This document shows positions 15,950-24,727 of a DNA stretch of 47,564 nucleotides, piece by piece. The translations under genes were made by a program, and so were the position numbers. The stretch spans positions 1-47,564 of the forward strand of contig NZ_CP034781.1 of NCBI RefSeq assembly GCF_006094435.1, in the 5' to 3' direction. The notes under the pieces were generated by a model that ran no database searches, was not told where the DNA came from, and saw only the letters and a program-made list of their open reading frames with translations. Within the stretch, counting starts at the first letter, position 1, and each line of letters opens with the position of its first letter. This stretch comes from Pseudomonas sp. MPC6 (GTDB taxonomy: Bacteria > Pseudomonadota > Gammaproteobacteria > Pseudomonadales > Pseudomonadaceae).

Positions 15950-16501
15950 ATGTCTGAGGAAATCCGCAACCTACACCAGCCGGCTCCACGCGGGACGTGG
16001 GTGCAGACAGAGCGTGCTGGGCACGAAGCCTGGGCACAGCTCATAGCGCACGCTCCGCGTGCTGCTCAGCTGCTACACATCCTAGTTGCAAACATGGACA
16101 AGAGCGGTGCTCTGATCGCCAGCCAGGCCACATTGGCCAAGCTGATGGAAACCTCGACCGCGACCACCAAGCGGGCTTTGTCGGTGCTGATCGATCAGGC
16201 GTGGATTCAAACCATCAGGCTCGGCAGTGATCGAGGCGGCGCACTGGCGTACGTGGTCAACAGCCGAATCGCTTGGGCTGATAGCCGAGAAAACATCAGG
16301 TTTGCGCGTTTCAATGCGCGAGTGCTGGTGTCGTCGGAAGATCAAAGCGATCTTGGTACCGGCAAACTGCTAAAAGCGCCGGTCATGGCACCAGGTGATA
16401 TGCAGTTGCCTGCCGGTGATGGCATGACCCCACCAGTTCAAGAAACACTGGAGGGCATGCTGCCTGATTTGCCGTCGATCACAGACAATGAGAAGGCCTA
16501 A
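15950..16501 (+). CDS. rep: Replication initiation protein Rep (winged helix)
   Basis: Start at 15950 behind GGAGGG, giving 183 aa. A central winged-helix domain (about 25-100) has ASQATLAKLMETSTATTKRA and a wing SDRGGALAYVVNSRIAW. The short C-terminal tail is acidic and Pro-rich. No primase, helicase or relaxase motif is present, so this is a small iteron-binding initiator. Its place immediately after the iteron array supports the call. I believe IncP-9 Rep proteins have this size and layout, but I could not compare sequences. Confidence 0.8.
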   Translation: MSEEIRNLHQPAPRGTWVQTERAGHEAWAQLIAHAPRAAQLLHILVANMDKSGALIASQATLAKLMETSTATTKRALSVLIDQAWIQTIRLGSDRGGALAYVVNSRIAWADSRENIRFARFNARVLVSSEDQSDLGTGKLLKAPVMAPGDMQLPAGDGMTPPVQETLEGMLPDLPSITDNEKA

Positions 16502-16511
16502 AAACGACGAA

Positions 16512-16560
16512 ACCCGCAGCACGGCAATGCTAGCGGGTCTCTAGGTTTTCTGCGAAGGAG
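16512..16560 (+). ncRNA. Orphan copy of the CGGCAA structured leader
   Basis: ACCCGC (16512-16517) pairs with GCGGGT (16533-16538). Inside, AGCA and TGCT enclose the loop CGGCAA (16522-16527), and GCGAAGGAG follows at 16552-16560. Loop and ribosome-binding segment match the leaders at 24652, 27174 and 27437, while the stem bases differ and still pair. No intact gene follows. The hairpin could also terminate rep transcription. Confidence 0.6.
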
Positions 16561-16565
16561 CAAAA

Positions 16566-16643
16566 ATCCATCCAGATATTCTACAGGCTAGGAAGTGGAA
16601 TGCACAGAAACCCATTCAATTGCATTTTACTTTCCAAAGCTGA
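16566..16643 (+). pseudogene. Possible remnant of the gene once behind the orphan leader
   Basis: Where an ATG is expected, 5 bp after GCGAAGGAG, the sequence reads ATC and then stays open for 25 codons (IHPDILQARKWNAQKPIQLH onward) to TGA at 16641. It may be a truncated gene that lost its start codon when the R-M module arrived. Support is weak because the ORF is short. Confidence 0.3.
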
Positions 16644-16969
16644 TCAATTCACGTCGTGTAGCTTTGATCCCCAGGGTAAGGCTGATCGGCGGCTACAAAG
16701 ACCGCACAGCTCTGCCCGAGCGCCACGCTTTCTGCATCACCGCGTAGCGCGAATTGGACGAAACGGGCTGGGCTAAACGCGTGCCGTAGGATGTGTTGAG
16801 CACAGCTATACCCATCAGCAACGATTGCGGAAACCGCAAAAAATGACGGTTATCGCGCAGCTCAACCAATCCTACAAACTACGAACGCAGACCCCTTCCA
16901 GCTAACACGTGGCGATTCACCATAGTCATGTTTTACTACGGGCCATATGAAGATCGCAGAGCATCATCA
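16644..16969. other. Non-coding region upstream of hsdR
   Basis: No gene seen. It holds a long inverted repeat at 16786-16875 (GTAGGAT and ATCCTAC outer arms, TTGAG and CTCAA inner arms). This resembles the GTAGGATGTGTTGAG-type intergenic repeats I know from other proteobacterial chromosomes, so this stretch probably arrived with the hsd operon. Confidence 0.5.
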
Positions 16970-19900
16970 ATGAGTGAGCAAAAAATCGAACAAGGCTTTA
17001 TCGACAAGCTAGTTGAGCTCAAATACACCTACCGCCCAGATATCACAGACCGCGCCTCACTGGAGCGTAACTTTCGCGAAAAATTCGAGGCACTCAACCG
17101 CGTTCACCTCACTGACGGTGAATTCGCACGCCTGCTCGACGAGATCGTCACCCCTGATGTGTTTGCGGCGGCGCGCACCCTGCGCGAGCGTAATGCACTC
17201 ACCCGCGAAGACGGCACCCCGCTGAACTACACACTGGTCAACATCAAAGACTGGTGCAAAAACACCTTTGAGGTGGTTAACCAGCTACGCATCAACACCG
17301 ACAACAGCCACCACCGCTTCGATGTTCTCATCCTTATCAATGGTGTTCCGTGCGTTCAAGTGGAACTCAAAACGCTGGGTATCAACCCACGGCGCGCCAT
17401 GGAGCAGATCGTCGAATACAAAAACGACCCCGGCAACGGCTACACCAAAACGCTGCTCTGCTTCCTGCAATTGTTCATCGTCAGTAACCGCGATAACACC
17501 TTTTACTTCGCCAACAATAGTGCCCGTCATTTCTCGTTCAACGCTGATGAGCGCTTCTTGCCCATCTATCAATTTGCTGACGAGGCAAATAAAAAGATTA
17601 CCTACCTCGACAGCTTCGCCGAGACCTTCCTCGTCAAATGCACGCTTGGCCAAACACTTAGCCGCTATATGGTGCTCATCGCCAGCGAGCAAAAGCTCGT
17701 GATAATGCGCCCGTACCAGGTCTATGCAGTCAAAGCCATCGTCGAGTGCATTCATCAAAACTGCGGCAACGGCTATATCTGGCACACCACTGGCAGCGGC
17801 AAAACGCTCACGTCCTTCAAAGCCTCCACCTTGCTCAAGGACAACCCAGAGATCGAGAAATGCCTCTTTGTAGTGGACCGCAAAGACCTCGACCGGCAGA
17901 CCCGTGAGGAATTCAACAAGTTCCAGGAAGGCTGCGTCGAAGAAAACACGAACACCGCTGCGCTGGTGCGTCGGCTGCTGTCGGAGGACTACGCTGACAA
18001 AGTTATCGTCACCACCATCCAGAAGCTCGGCCTCGCCTTGGATGAAAATAGCAAACGTAACAAGCAGCGCAAGCGGAACGACCAGCTCACCTACAAAGAG
18101 CAGTTAGCCCCACTGCGCGACAAACGTATTGTGTTCATCTTCGATGAATGTCATCGCTCCCAGTTTGGCGAGAACCACAAAGCAATCAAAGAGTTCTTCC
18201 CCAAAGCCCAACTCTTTGGTTTTACCGGTACGCCCATCTTTGAAGAAAACGCCTTACGCATAAAAGTGGAAGACCAGCAGGCCTCTTACCAAACCACAGA
18301 TGAGCTATTTCAGAAGCAGTTGCATGCTTACACCATTACTCACGCTATTGAGGACGCAAACGTCCTGCGCTTCCATATCGACTACTTCAAACCAGAGGGC
18401 AAAAAAACACCCAAGCCTGGGGAAGGCTTGGCCAAGCGAGCGGTGATCGAAGCCATCCTCGCCAAGCACGACATGGCCACCGCCCAGCGCCGTTTCAATG
18501 CCATTTTTGCTACGACCAGCATCAACGACGCCATCGAATATCACGGCCTGTTTGCCGAACTGCAACACGCCAAACAACAGGCCAACCCTGACTACCAGCC
18601 GCTGAATATCGCCTGTGTATTCTCCCCTCCTGCCGAAGGCAATGCGGACGTAAAGCAGATTCAAGAAGACCTACCGCAAGAAAAACAGGACAATGAAGAA
18701 GACCCAGAAAGCAAAAAAGCGGCGCTCAAAGCCATCCTGGCGGACTACAACATCCGCTACGGCAGCAACCACAGTATTAGCGAGTTCGACCTCTACTACC
18801 AGGACGTGCAAAAGCGCATCAAAGACCAACAGTGGCCCAATACCGACCACCCGCATACGCAGAAAATCGACATCACCATCGTGGTCGACATGCTGCTCAC
18901 TGGCTTCGACTCAAAATACCTGAACACCCTCTACGTAGATAAAAAACTCAAGTACCACGGTTTGATCCAGGCGTTCTCGCGTACCAACCGCGTACTTAAC
19001 AGCACCAAGCCCTACGGCAATATTCTTGACTTCCGTCAGCAGCAAGACGCTGTAGATATCGCGATTTCTCGGTTCTCTGGCGAACAATCTGGCAAAAAGG
19101 CCCGCGAAATCTGGCTGGTTGACAAAGCCCCCGTGGTTATTGAAAAACTACAGGCTGCCGTGCAAAAGCTGGATGTCTTTATGCAATCGCAAGGTGTGGC
19201 CTGCGCACCGGAGGCCGTGCATAATCTGAAAGGCGACGATGCCCGCGCTGCTTTTATCAGCCACTTCAAGGAAGTGCAGCGCCTCAAAATCCAGCTTGAC
19301 CAATACACCGACCTCACTGAAGACAACGCCGCTGCAATTGAGCACATCCTGCCCAAGGAAAATCTGCTGGGTTTTCGCGGTGCTTATTTGGAAACAGCCC
19401 AGCGCCTCAAGGCTCAGCAAGATAAGAACAGCAAAGACACAGATGGCAAAGTCGATGCAGTGGACCAGCTCGATTTCGAGTTTGTGCTCTTCGCCTCCGC
19501 CGTTATTGACTACGACTACATCGTGGGGCTGATGTCACGCTTTTCCCAGCAGGAACCCAGCAAGCAGAAGATGAGTCGCGATCAGCTCATTGGCTTGATC
19601 CAGGCCGACGCCAAGTTTATGAACGAGCGCGAAGACATTGCCGCTTACATCACTACTCTCAAAGCCGGCGAAGGCCTGAGCGAAACCGCTATCCGCAATG
19701 GCTACACCTGCTTCAAACAACGCAAAGACGCCGCCGAACTTGCCGACATTGCGAGCAAACACCACCTGTGCCCTGCTGCCTTGCAAGATTTTGTGAGCGG
19801 CATCCTGCAGCGCATGATCTTCGACGGCGAACAGCTCAGCGACCTTATGGCACCGCTAGATCTCGGCTGGAAGGCCCGCACCCAGGCCGAACTTGCCCTT

Positions 19901-19975
19901 ATGGAAGACTTGCATCCCCTCCTAAACAAACGCGCCCAAGGCCGCGACATCTCAGGACTCAGCGCGTATGAGTAG
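16970..19975 (+). CDS. hsdR: Type I restriction endonuclease subunit R
   Basis: Start taken at ATG 16970 (MSEQKIEQGFIDKL), giving 1001 aa; an upstream in-frame ATG at 16928 lacks a ribosome-binding site. An N-terminal PD-(D/E)xK nuclease at about 115-135 has FDVLILINGVPCVQVELK (catalytic Asp, Glu, Lys). The SF2 translocase has Walker A HTTGSGKTLTSFK (about 272), DECH box IFDECHRSQFGENHK (about 389), FGFTGTPIF and the C-terminal helicase motif GLIQAFSRTNRVLNSTKPYG. With HsdM and HsdS it would translocate and cut unmodified DNA. It overlaps hsdS by 8 bp. Confidence 0.95.
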   Translation: MSEQKIEQGFIDKLVELKYTYRPDITDRASLERNFREKFEALNRVHLTDGEFARLLDEIVTPDVFAAARTLRERNALTREDGTPLNYTLVNIKDWCKNTFEVVNQLRINTDNSHHRFDVLILINGVPCVQVELKTLGINPRRAMEQIVEYKNDPGNGYTKTLLCFLQLFIVSNRDNTFYFANNSARHFSFNADERFLPIYQFADEANKKITYLDSFAETFLVKCTLGQTLSRYMVLIASEQKLVIMRPYQVYAVKAIVECIHQNCGNGYIWHTTGSGKTLTSFKASTLLKDNPEIEKCLFVVDRKDLDRQTREEFNKFQEGCVEENTNTAALVRRLLSEDYADKVIVTTIQKLGLALDENSKRNKQRKRNDQLTYKEQLAPLRDKRIVFIFDECHRSQFGENHKAIKEFFPKAQLFGFTGTPIFEENALRIKVEDQQASYQTTDELFQKQLHAYTITHAIEDANVLRFHIDYFKPEGKKTPKPGEGLAKRAVIEAILAKHDMATAQRRFNAIFATTSINDAIEYHGLFAELQHAKQQANPDYQPLNIACVFSPPAEGNADVKQIQEDLPQEKQDNEEDPESKKAALKAILADYNIRYGSNHSISEFDLYYQDVQKRIKDQQWPNTDHPHTQKIDITIVVDMLLTGFDSKYLNTLYVDKKLKYHGLIQAFSRTNRVLNSTKPYGNILDFRQQQDAVDIAISRFSGEQSGKKAREIWLVDKAPVVIEKLQAAVQKLDVFMQSQGVACAPEAVHNLKGDDARAAFISHFKEVQRLKIQLDQYTDLTEDNAAAIEHILPKENLLGFRGAYLETAQRLKAQQDKNSKDTDGKVDAVDQLDFEFVLFASAVIDYDYIVGLMSRFSQQEPSKQKMSRDQLIGLIQADAKFMNEREDIAAYITTLKAGEGLSETAIRNGYTCFKQRKDAAELADIASKHHLCPAALQDFVSGILQRMIFDGEQLSDLMAPLDLGWKARTQAELALMEDLHPLLNKRAQGRDISGLSAYE

Positions 19976-21281
19976 TAAGTTAAAAACAACCGGCGTGCTG
20001 GAAGACAGCAAGCCCGCGATGATGCCGAAACTGCGGTTTCCGGAGTTTCGGGAGACGGCAGGGTGGAAGCCAGTAACACTGCGAAAAGCATCCGTGCCAG
20101 TGACTGAACGAGTCGGCCAAAGGAAACTTACGCCGGTGAGCATTTCTGCTGGAATTGGATTTGTGCCACAGGCCGAGAAGTTCGGTCGCGACATTTCAGG
20201 CAACCAGTATAAGCTCTATACCTTGGTCCGGGATGGCGACTTTGTTTTTAACAAAGGTAACTCACTCAAGTTCCCGCAAGGCTGCATATACCTTCTGCAG
20301 GGATGGGGGCAGGTCGCCGCGCCAAATGTCTTCATCTGTTTCCGGCTAAAAGACGACTACTCGAACGGCTTCTTTCAGAACTGCTTTGAGCAAAACCAGC
20401 ATGGAAGTCAGCTCAAGAAACACATCACTAGCGGGGCTCGGAGCAATGGCTTACTGAACATCAGCAAAGAGACCTTTTTTGGCGTCGAAATTCCGATCCC
20501 GCTCCTCCCCGAACAACAAAAAATCGCCGACTGCCTGAGTTCCTTGGACGAGCTGATCGCCGCGCAAACCAGGAAAGTTGATGCGCTCAAGTCTCATAAA
20601 AAAGGGCTGATGCAGCAGATTTTCCCCCGCGAGGGCGAAACCCAACCCCGCCTCCGTTTCCCAGAATTCAAAAACGCCGGGGAGTGGAATACACATCCAT
20701 TTGAGGATTTTGTAGCCAAGTCTTTCTACGGAACATCGAGTTCAACCTCACCGACAGGCCAGTATCCGGTCCTGCGCATGGGAAACATGTCTGACGGCAG
20801 GCTAGACTTCACAAACTTAGTCTATATCGATTTGGATCCCGACTCGTTCGAATCCTTCCGGCTGGAGGACGGAGATATTCTGCTCAATAGAACCAACAGC
20901 CCCGCCTTAGTCGGAAAGATTTCGCTCTTCCGGCTAAAATCGGAGTGCATAACAGCCTCCTATATCGTCACGTATCGTCTGAACAAAAAGCGAATCGATC
21001 CTTCGTTCTGCAACTTCATGCTGAACACTCCGCTGTACCAGGCACGAATCAAGAAACTCGCCAAGCCGAGCATCAGTCAGGCGAACATCAATCCGACCAC
21101 TTTTAAGAAAGAGCTAATAGTTTCTGTTCCTGCAGTCCTCGAACAACAACGCATCGCCGACTGCCTCACCGCCCTCGACGACCTGATTGCTGCTCAAACC
21201 CAAAAGCTCGAAGCCTTCAAGACCCACAAGAAAGCGCTAATGCAGCAGCTTTTCCCAGCCCCAGCGGAGGAGGAGGCATGA
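19968..21281 (+). CDS. hsdS: Type I specificity subunit S
   Basis: A 437-aa protein with two target-recognition domains, each followed by a near-identical central conserved helix: LPEQQKIADCLSSLDELIAA at about 180 and LEQQRIADCLTALDDLIAAQ at about 388. The segments KSHKKGLMQQIFPREGE and KTHKKALMQQLFPAPAE close each half. Both TRDs look intact, so the enzyme should recognise a bipartite site. The stop overlaps the prrC start by 4 bp. Confidence 0.95.
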   Translation: MSSKLKTTGVLEDSKPAMMPKLRFPEFRETAGWKPVTLRKASVPVTERVGQRKLTPVSISAGIGFVPQAEKFGRDISGNQYKLYTLVRDGDFVFNKGNSLKFPQGCIYLLQGWGQVAAPNVFICFRLKDDYSNGFFQNCFEQNQHGSQLKKHITSGARSNGLLNISKETFFGVEIPIPLLPEQQKIADCLSSLDELIAAQTRKVDALKSHKKGLMQQIFPREGETQPRLRFPEFKNAGEWNTHPFEDFVAKSFYGTSSSTSPTGQYPVLRMGNMSDGRLDFTNLVYIDLDPDSFESFRLEDGDILLNRTNSPALVGKISLFRLKSECITASYIVTYRLNKKRIDPSFCNFMLNTPLYQARIKKLAKPSISQANINPTTFKKELIVSVPAVLEQQRIADCLTALDDLIAAQTQKLEAFKTHKKALMQQLFPAPAEEEA

Positions 21282-22477
21282 GCGGTATTCGCACTTACCA
21301 AAGTTTGCGAACGCTGGTGACACGTCTGCGCGACGACTTAAATAACCCGACGAAGTCCATAGAACTCGTTCTTCTTTATGCCTACAACCGCACCGGCAAG
21401 ACACGGCTCTCCATGGAGTTCAAGGACGCGGGCAAGCGGAAGAACAACGGCATCGCTGACACCCTCTATTTCAACGCCTATACAGAGGACCTGTTCACTT
21501 GGGAAAATGACCTGGTCGGTGATACAGCCCGCCACCTGCAGCTCAATTCTGGCTCTACTTTCTTCAACGGCCTGAAAGACCTTTCGCTCGATGAAACTAT
21601 TGCGGGCTACCTCAGCCGTTATGCCGACTTTGATTTCGACATTGACTACGGGACATGGAAGGTCACTTTCCGCAAAGGCGAAACGGAGAACATCAAGATT
21701 TCCCGAGGTGAGCAGAACATCTTCGTGTGGTGCCTCTTCATGGCCATCTGCGAGCGCATGCTTGACGGGCACGTTTCCTATCAACTAAACAAATACCTTT
21801 ACATCGACGACCCCATATCCTCGCTTGACGACAACAACGCCATTGCTGTTGCCTGCGACCTCGCCAAACTCCTGCGCCGGGCCGCTAGTCGAACGGGCCA
21901 GAATGGCGCTCCCGAGCCCATTAAGGTGATTTTTTCCTCCCACCACGCCCTCTTTTTCAACGTAATGTGCAATGAGATCGGCAGGGCGAAGGAAGGGGAG
22001 CCGAAGGTATCTCACAAGCGCTACTTCCTGCACCGCCCGAATGGTGAAGCTGCCTTTACCCTGCGGTCCACCGAGGACACGCCGTTTTTCCATCACGTCG
22101 CCGCCCTCGCAGAACTACGGGCGGCCGCCGATCCTGGCTCTGGCAAGCTCTACACATTCCACTTCAATGCTCTGCGCAGCATCATGGAGAAGACGGCCTC
22201 GTTCTTTGGGCACGCTGACATTTCCTTCTGCCTCAAAGCTCTCGCGAACGAGGAAGATACAGCGCTCTACAACCGTGCCCTCAACCTTCTGAGCCACGGA
22301 AAATATGCCGTCCATGAACCAACTGAAATGGGTGATGACAACAAAAACTTGTTCCGCCGCATTCTCAGTGACTTCATCAACACATTCAAATTCGCCCTGC
22401 CTGACCTATTGGGCCCGTCGCCAGCCGCAGCTGCTGCCGCACCAATCCCAGCGCCCATAACCGAAGCCACCACATGA
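21278..22477 (+). CDS. prrC: PrrC anticodon nuclease
   Basis: A 399-aa protein, the size of E. coli PrrC (about 396). The N-terminal ABC-type NTPase has a Walker A of the PrrC form (YAYNRTGKTRLS, Lys41), the PrrC landmark YFNAYTEDLFTWENDL (64-79), a signature ISRGEQNIFVWCLF (141-154), Walker B YLYIDDPISSLDDNN (173-187) and a His switch FSSHHALFFNV. The C-terminal nuclease has LRSIMEKTASFFG with Arg300 and Glu304, and His340 in LNLLSHGK, matching the Arg320-Glu324-His356 triad I know from PrrC. In E. coli, PrrC is held inactive by EcoprrI and cleaves tRNA-Lys when phage T4 Stp inhibits restriction. It overlaps hsdS and hsdM by 4 bp each. Confidence 0.92.
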   Translation: MSGIRTYQSLRTLVTRLRDDLNNPTKSIELVLLYAYNRTGKTRLSMEFKDAGKRKNNGIADTLYFNAYTEDLFTWENDLVGDTARHLQLNSGSTFFNGLKDLSLDETIAGYLSRYADFDFDIDYGTWKVTFRKGETENIKISRGEQNIFVWCLFMAICERMLDGHVSYQLNKYLYIDDPISSLDDNNAIAVACDLAKLLRRAASRTGQNGAPEPIKVIFSSHHALFFNVMCNEIGRAKEGEPKVSHKRYFLHRPNGEAAFTLRSTEDTPFFHHVAALAELRAAADPGSGKLYTFHFNALRSIMEKTASFFGHADISFCLKALANEEDTALYNRALNLLSHGKYAVHEPTEMGDDNKNLFRRILSDFINTFKFALPDLLGPSPAAAAAAPIPAPITEATT

Positions 22478-24096
22478 ACGACACCAATCGAAAACAACTT
22501 GGCCAAACCCTTTGGGCCATCGCAGATCAGCTACGCGGAGCCATGAACGCGGACGACTTTCGCGACTACATGCTTTCTTTCCTCTTCCTACGCTACCTCT
22601 CCGACAACTATGAGATAGCAGCCAAAAAGGAACTTGGAAACGACTATCCTGAGTTGCCCACTGACGTTTTGCTAAAAACGGGGGCAGCGACTCCTCTGCA
22701 AGTCTGGTATGAAGAGAACAAAGCTGACATCCCGGCCTTCGAGAAGCAGATGCGCCGTAAGGTTCATTACGTCATCGAGCCGGCACACCTCTGGAATAGC
22801 ATCGCCAATATGGCCCGCACTCAGAACGGTGAGCTGCTCAGCACATTGCAGGCGGGCTTCAAATACATCGAAACTGAATCTTTTGAGAGCACCTTTCAGG
22901 GGCTCTTCTCCGAGATCAACCTCGGCTCAGACAAGCTGGGTAAAACCTATGCCGACCGCAACGCCAAGCTCTGCACCATCATCCAGAAGATCGCCGAGGG
23001 TCTGAACGAGTTCTCCACGGACATCGACGCGCTGGGGGATGCCTATGAATACCTGATTGGCCAATTTGCCGCCGGTTCCGGCAAGAAGGCGGGCGAGTTT
23101 TACACCCCGCAGCAGATTTCCGACATCCTCTCCGCCATCGTCACGCTGGACAGCCAGGAACCGAAAACCGGCCCGAAGAAGCGGCTGGAAAGCGTGCTGG
23201 ACTTCGCCTGCGGCTCCGGCTCCCTGCTGCTAAACGTGCGTAAGCGCGTGGGGCCACATGGTGTTGGCAAGATTTACGGCCAGGAAAAGAACATCACCAC
23301 CTATAACCTTGCCCGCATGAACATGTTGCTGCACGGTGTGAAGGACACCGAGTTCGAGATTTACCACGGCGACACCTTGAGCAACGATTGGGACATTCTG
23401 CGCGAGCTGAACCCCGCTAAAAAACCCGCATTCGATGCCATCGTTGCCAATCCGCCGTTCAGCTACCGCTGGGACCCAACAGAAGCCATGGCCGATGACG
23501 TGCGCTTCAAAAACCACGGCGTGGCACCTAAGTCGGCTGCCGACTTTGCCTTTCTGCTGCACGGCTTTCACTTCCTGAAAGACGAGGGCGTGATGGCCAT
23601 CATCCTGCCCCACGGCGTGCTGTTCCGTAGCGGTGCCGAGGAACGTATCCGCACCAAGCTTCTGAAAGACGGCCACATAGACACCGTGATCGGCTTACCA
23701 TCCAACCTGTTTTATTCCACCGGCATCCCGGTCTGCATTCTTGTACTCAAGAAATGCAAAAAACCGGACGACGTGTTGTTCATCAACGCGGCTGAACACT
23801 TCGCTAAAGGCAAGCGCCAAAACCAGCTCACGGACGAGCACATTGCCAAGATCATCAAGACCTACCAGACCCGTGAACCAGAGCCCCGCTATGCGCGCCG
23901 GGTGGAGATGGAGGAGATCGAGAAGAACGGCTACAACCTGAATATTTCCCGCTACATCAGTACTGCAAGCGCGGAGACAGAGATTGACTTACAAGCGGTG
24001 AATGACGAACTGGCCGCACTGGAAGAAACCACTCAAGAGGCACGGGAGAAACACAATGCGTTTCTGAAAGAGCTGGGCCTGCCACTCTTAGTGTGA
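22474..24096 (+). CDS. hsdM: Type I DNA methyltransferase subunit M
   Basis: A 540-aa protein. The N-terminal HsdM domain has LRGAMNADDFRDYMLSFLFL. The AdoMet-dependent N6-adenine methylase has LIGQFAAGSGKKAGEFYTPQ (about 196), motif I FACGSGSLLLNV (about 243) and catalytic NPPF in AIVANPPFSYRW (about 326). Length and order are as in type I (IC-like) enzymes; EcoprrI, the PrrC partner in E. coli, is also type IC. It is the last gene of the operon, so the order hsdR-hsdS-prrC-hsdM differs from hsdM-hsdS-prrC-hsdR of E. coli. Confidence 0.95.
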   Translation: MNDTNRKQLGQTLWAIADQLRGAMNADDFRDYMLSFLFLRYLSDNYEIAAKKELGNDYPELPTDVLLKTGAATPLQVWYEENKADIPAFEKQMRRKVHYVIEPAHLWNSIANMARTQNGELLSTLQAGFKYIETESFESTFQGLFSEINLGSDKLGKTYADRNAKLCTIIQKIAEGLNEFSTDIDALGDAYEYLIGQFAAGSGKKAGEFYTPQQISDILSAIVTLDSQEPKTGPKKRLESVLDFACGSGSLLLNVRKRVGPHGVGKIYGQEKNITTYNLARMNMLLHGVKDTEFEIYHGDTLSNDWDILRELNPAKKPAFDAIVANPPFSYRWDPTEAMADDVRFKNHGVAPKSAADFAFLLHGFHFLKDEGVMAIILPHGVLFRSGAEERIRTKLLKDGHIDTVIGLPSNLFYSTGIPVCILVLKKCKKPDDVLFINAAEHFAKGKRQNQLTDEHIAKIIKTYQTREPEPRYARRVEMEEIEKNGYNLNISRYISTASAETEIDLQAVNDELAALEETTQEAREKHNAFLKELGLPLLV

Positions 24097-24563
24097 ACTG
24101 CAAGGCGACTCAACGAGTTAGCACAACAAGGTACTGCACGGACAGCAATGCCTTGTTATGCGTCTTCGCTTTTGGCCCGTTCTCTGCCGAGCCTTGAATC
24201 CATAGGCCAAAGCTAAGCTATCCCTCCGCGTCACCAGGTGGCTCATCATCATCGTTCGGTTGCGGACGCCCCAATGGCCTATCCGCCGCCGCGCCTTGCC
24301 TGCAACGGGCTTTCGCGGCATATCCTCGGTCGCAGGCTCCCTCCGGTATTCCACGACCCATTGCACGCGGCCCAGCTCTGGATAGTCCGGGCTTACCGCG
24401 ACCGACCGACGCTGACGAGCAGACCACCACCGGCAGCGCGCTCCAGGGCGAAGGGTCTTGTAGCGTCCGCTGCGCGAACGCGCTGAAAAGCGTTTGTTTA
24501 CCGCTCGCAACACTCAGCCTCGGAGCAGTCCAGGAAAGCGGCTGCGTCAAATCGAAAGGGCAA
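24097..24563. other. Non-coding region behind hsdM
   Basis: No gene with a recognisable family. An imperfect hairpin at 24121-24161 (GCACAACAAGG...CCTTGTTATGC, 17-bp arms with three mismatches) may end hsd transcription. The rest is GC-rich with overlapping minus-strand ORFs of poor composition. The right boundary of the hsd insertion probably lies here, but I see no direct or inverted repeats that fix it. Confidence 0.5.
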
Positions 24564-24581
24564 TTTCTCGCACGCGAGAAA
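24564..24581. promoter_or_regulatory. Palindromic operator, copy 5
   Basis: TTTCTCGCACGCGAGAAA, 34 bp upstream of the -35 box of the DUF932 gene promoter. Confidence 0.7.
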
Positions 24582-24615
24582 AGGAATATATAGTAAAGCA
24601 ATATTTTACAAATAG

Positions 24616-24644
24616 TTGACATGATAGGCGGGGTTTGAGATACT
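24616..24644 (+). promoter_or_regulatory. Promoter of the DUF932 gene
   Basis: -35 TTGACA (24616-24621), 17-bp spacer, -10 GATACT (24639-24644). The same boxes with the same spacing recur at 27138-27166. Confidence 0.75.
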
Positions 24645-24651
24645 AATCCCG

Positions 24652-24719
24652 TCGAAGCAATACCGCTTCGATTGCCCGGACTCAGCGGCGGCAACCGCTC
24701 CGGGAATTCTGCGAAGGAG
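24652..24719 (+). ncRNA. Structured 5' leader, copy 1
   Basis: Hairpin 1: TCGAAGC/GCTTCGA around AATACC (24652-24671). Hairpin 2: CCCGG/CCGGG enclosing AGCGG/CCGCT with loop CGGCAA (24675-24704). GCGAAGGAG follows at 24711-24719, 8 bp before the start codon. Nearly the same arrangement precedes 27248, and hairpin 2 precedes 27487. This could correspond to the published radC RNA motif, which lies upstream of antirestriction and other DNA-related genes; I could not check the match. Confidence 0.7.
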
Positions 24720-24727
24720 ATTCAAAA

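Noticed and set aside
16928..16969. Alternative hsdR start 14 codons upstream
   Set aside because: No purine-rich site before ATG 16928 and the added residues do not look like the conserved HsdR N-terminus.
24121..24161. Hairpin GCACAACAAGG...CCTTGTTATGC resembling an integron attC site
   Set aside because: The end boxes do not fit the RYYYAAC/GTTRRRY consensus and there is no integrase or cassette nearby; treated as a hairpin only.
24118..24694. Overlapping minus-strand ORFs of 131 and 158 codons behind hsdM
   Set aside because: Arg/Pro-rich composition, no domain pattern, no good ribosome-binding site, and the longer one runs across the operator and promoter of the DUF932 gene.
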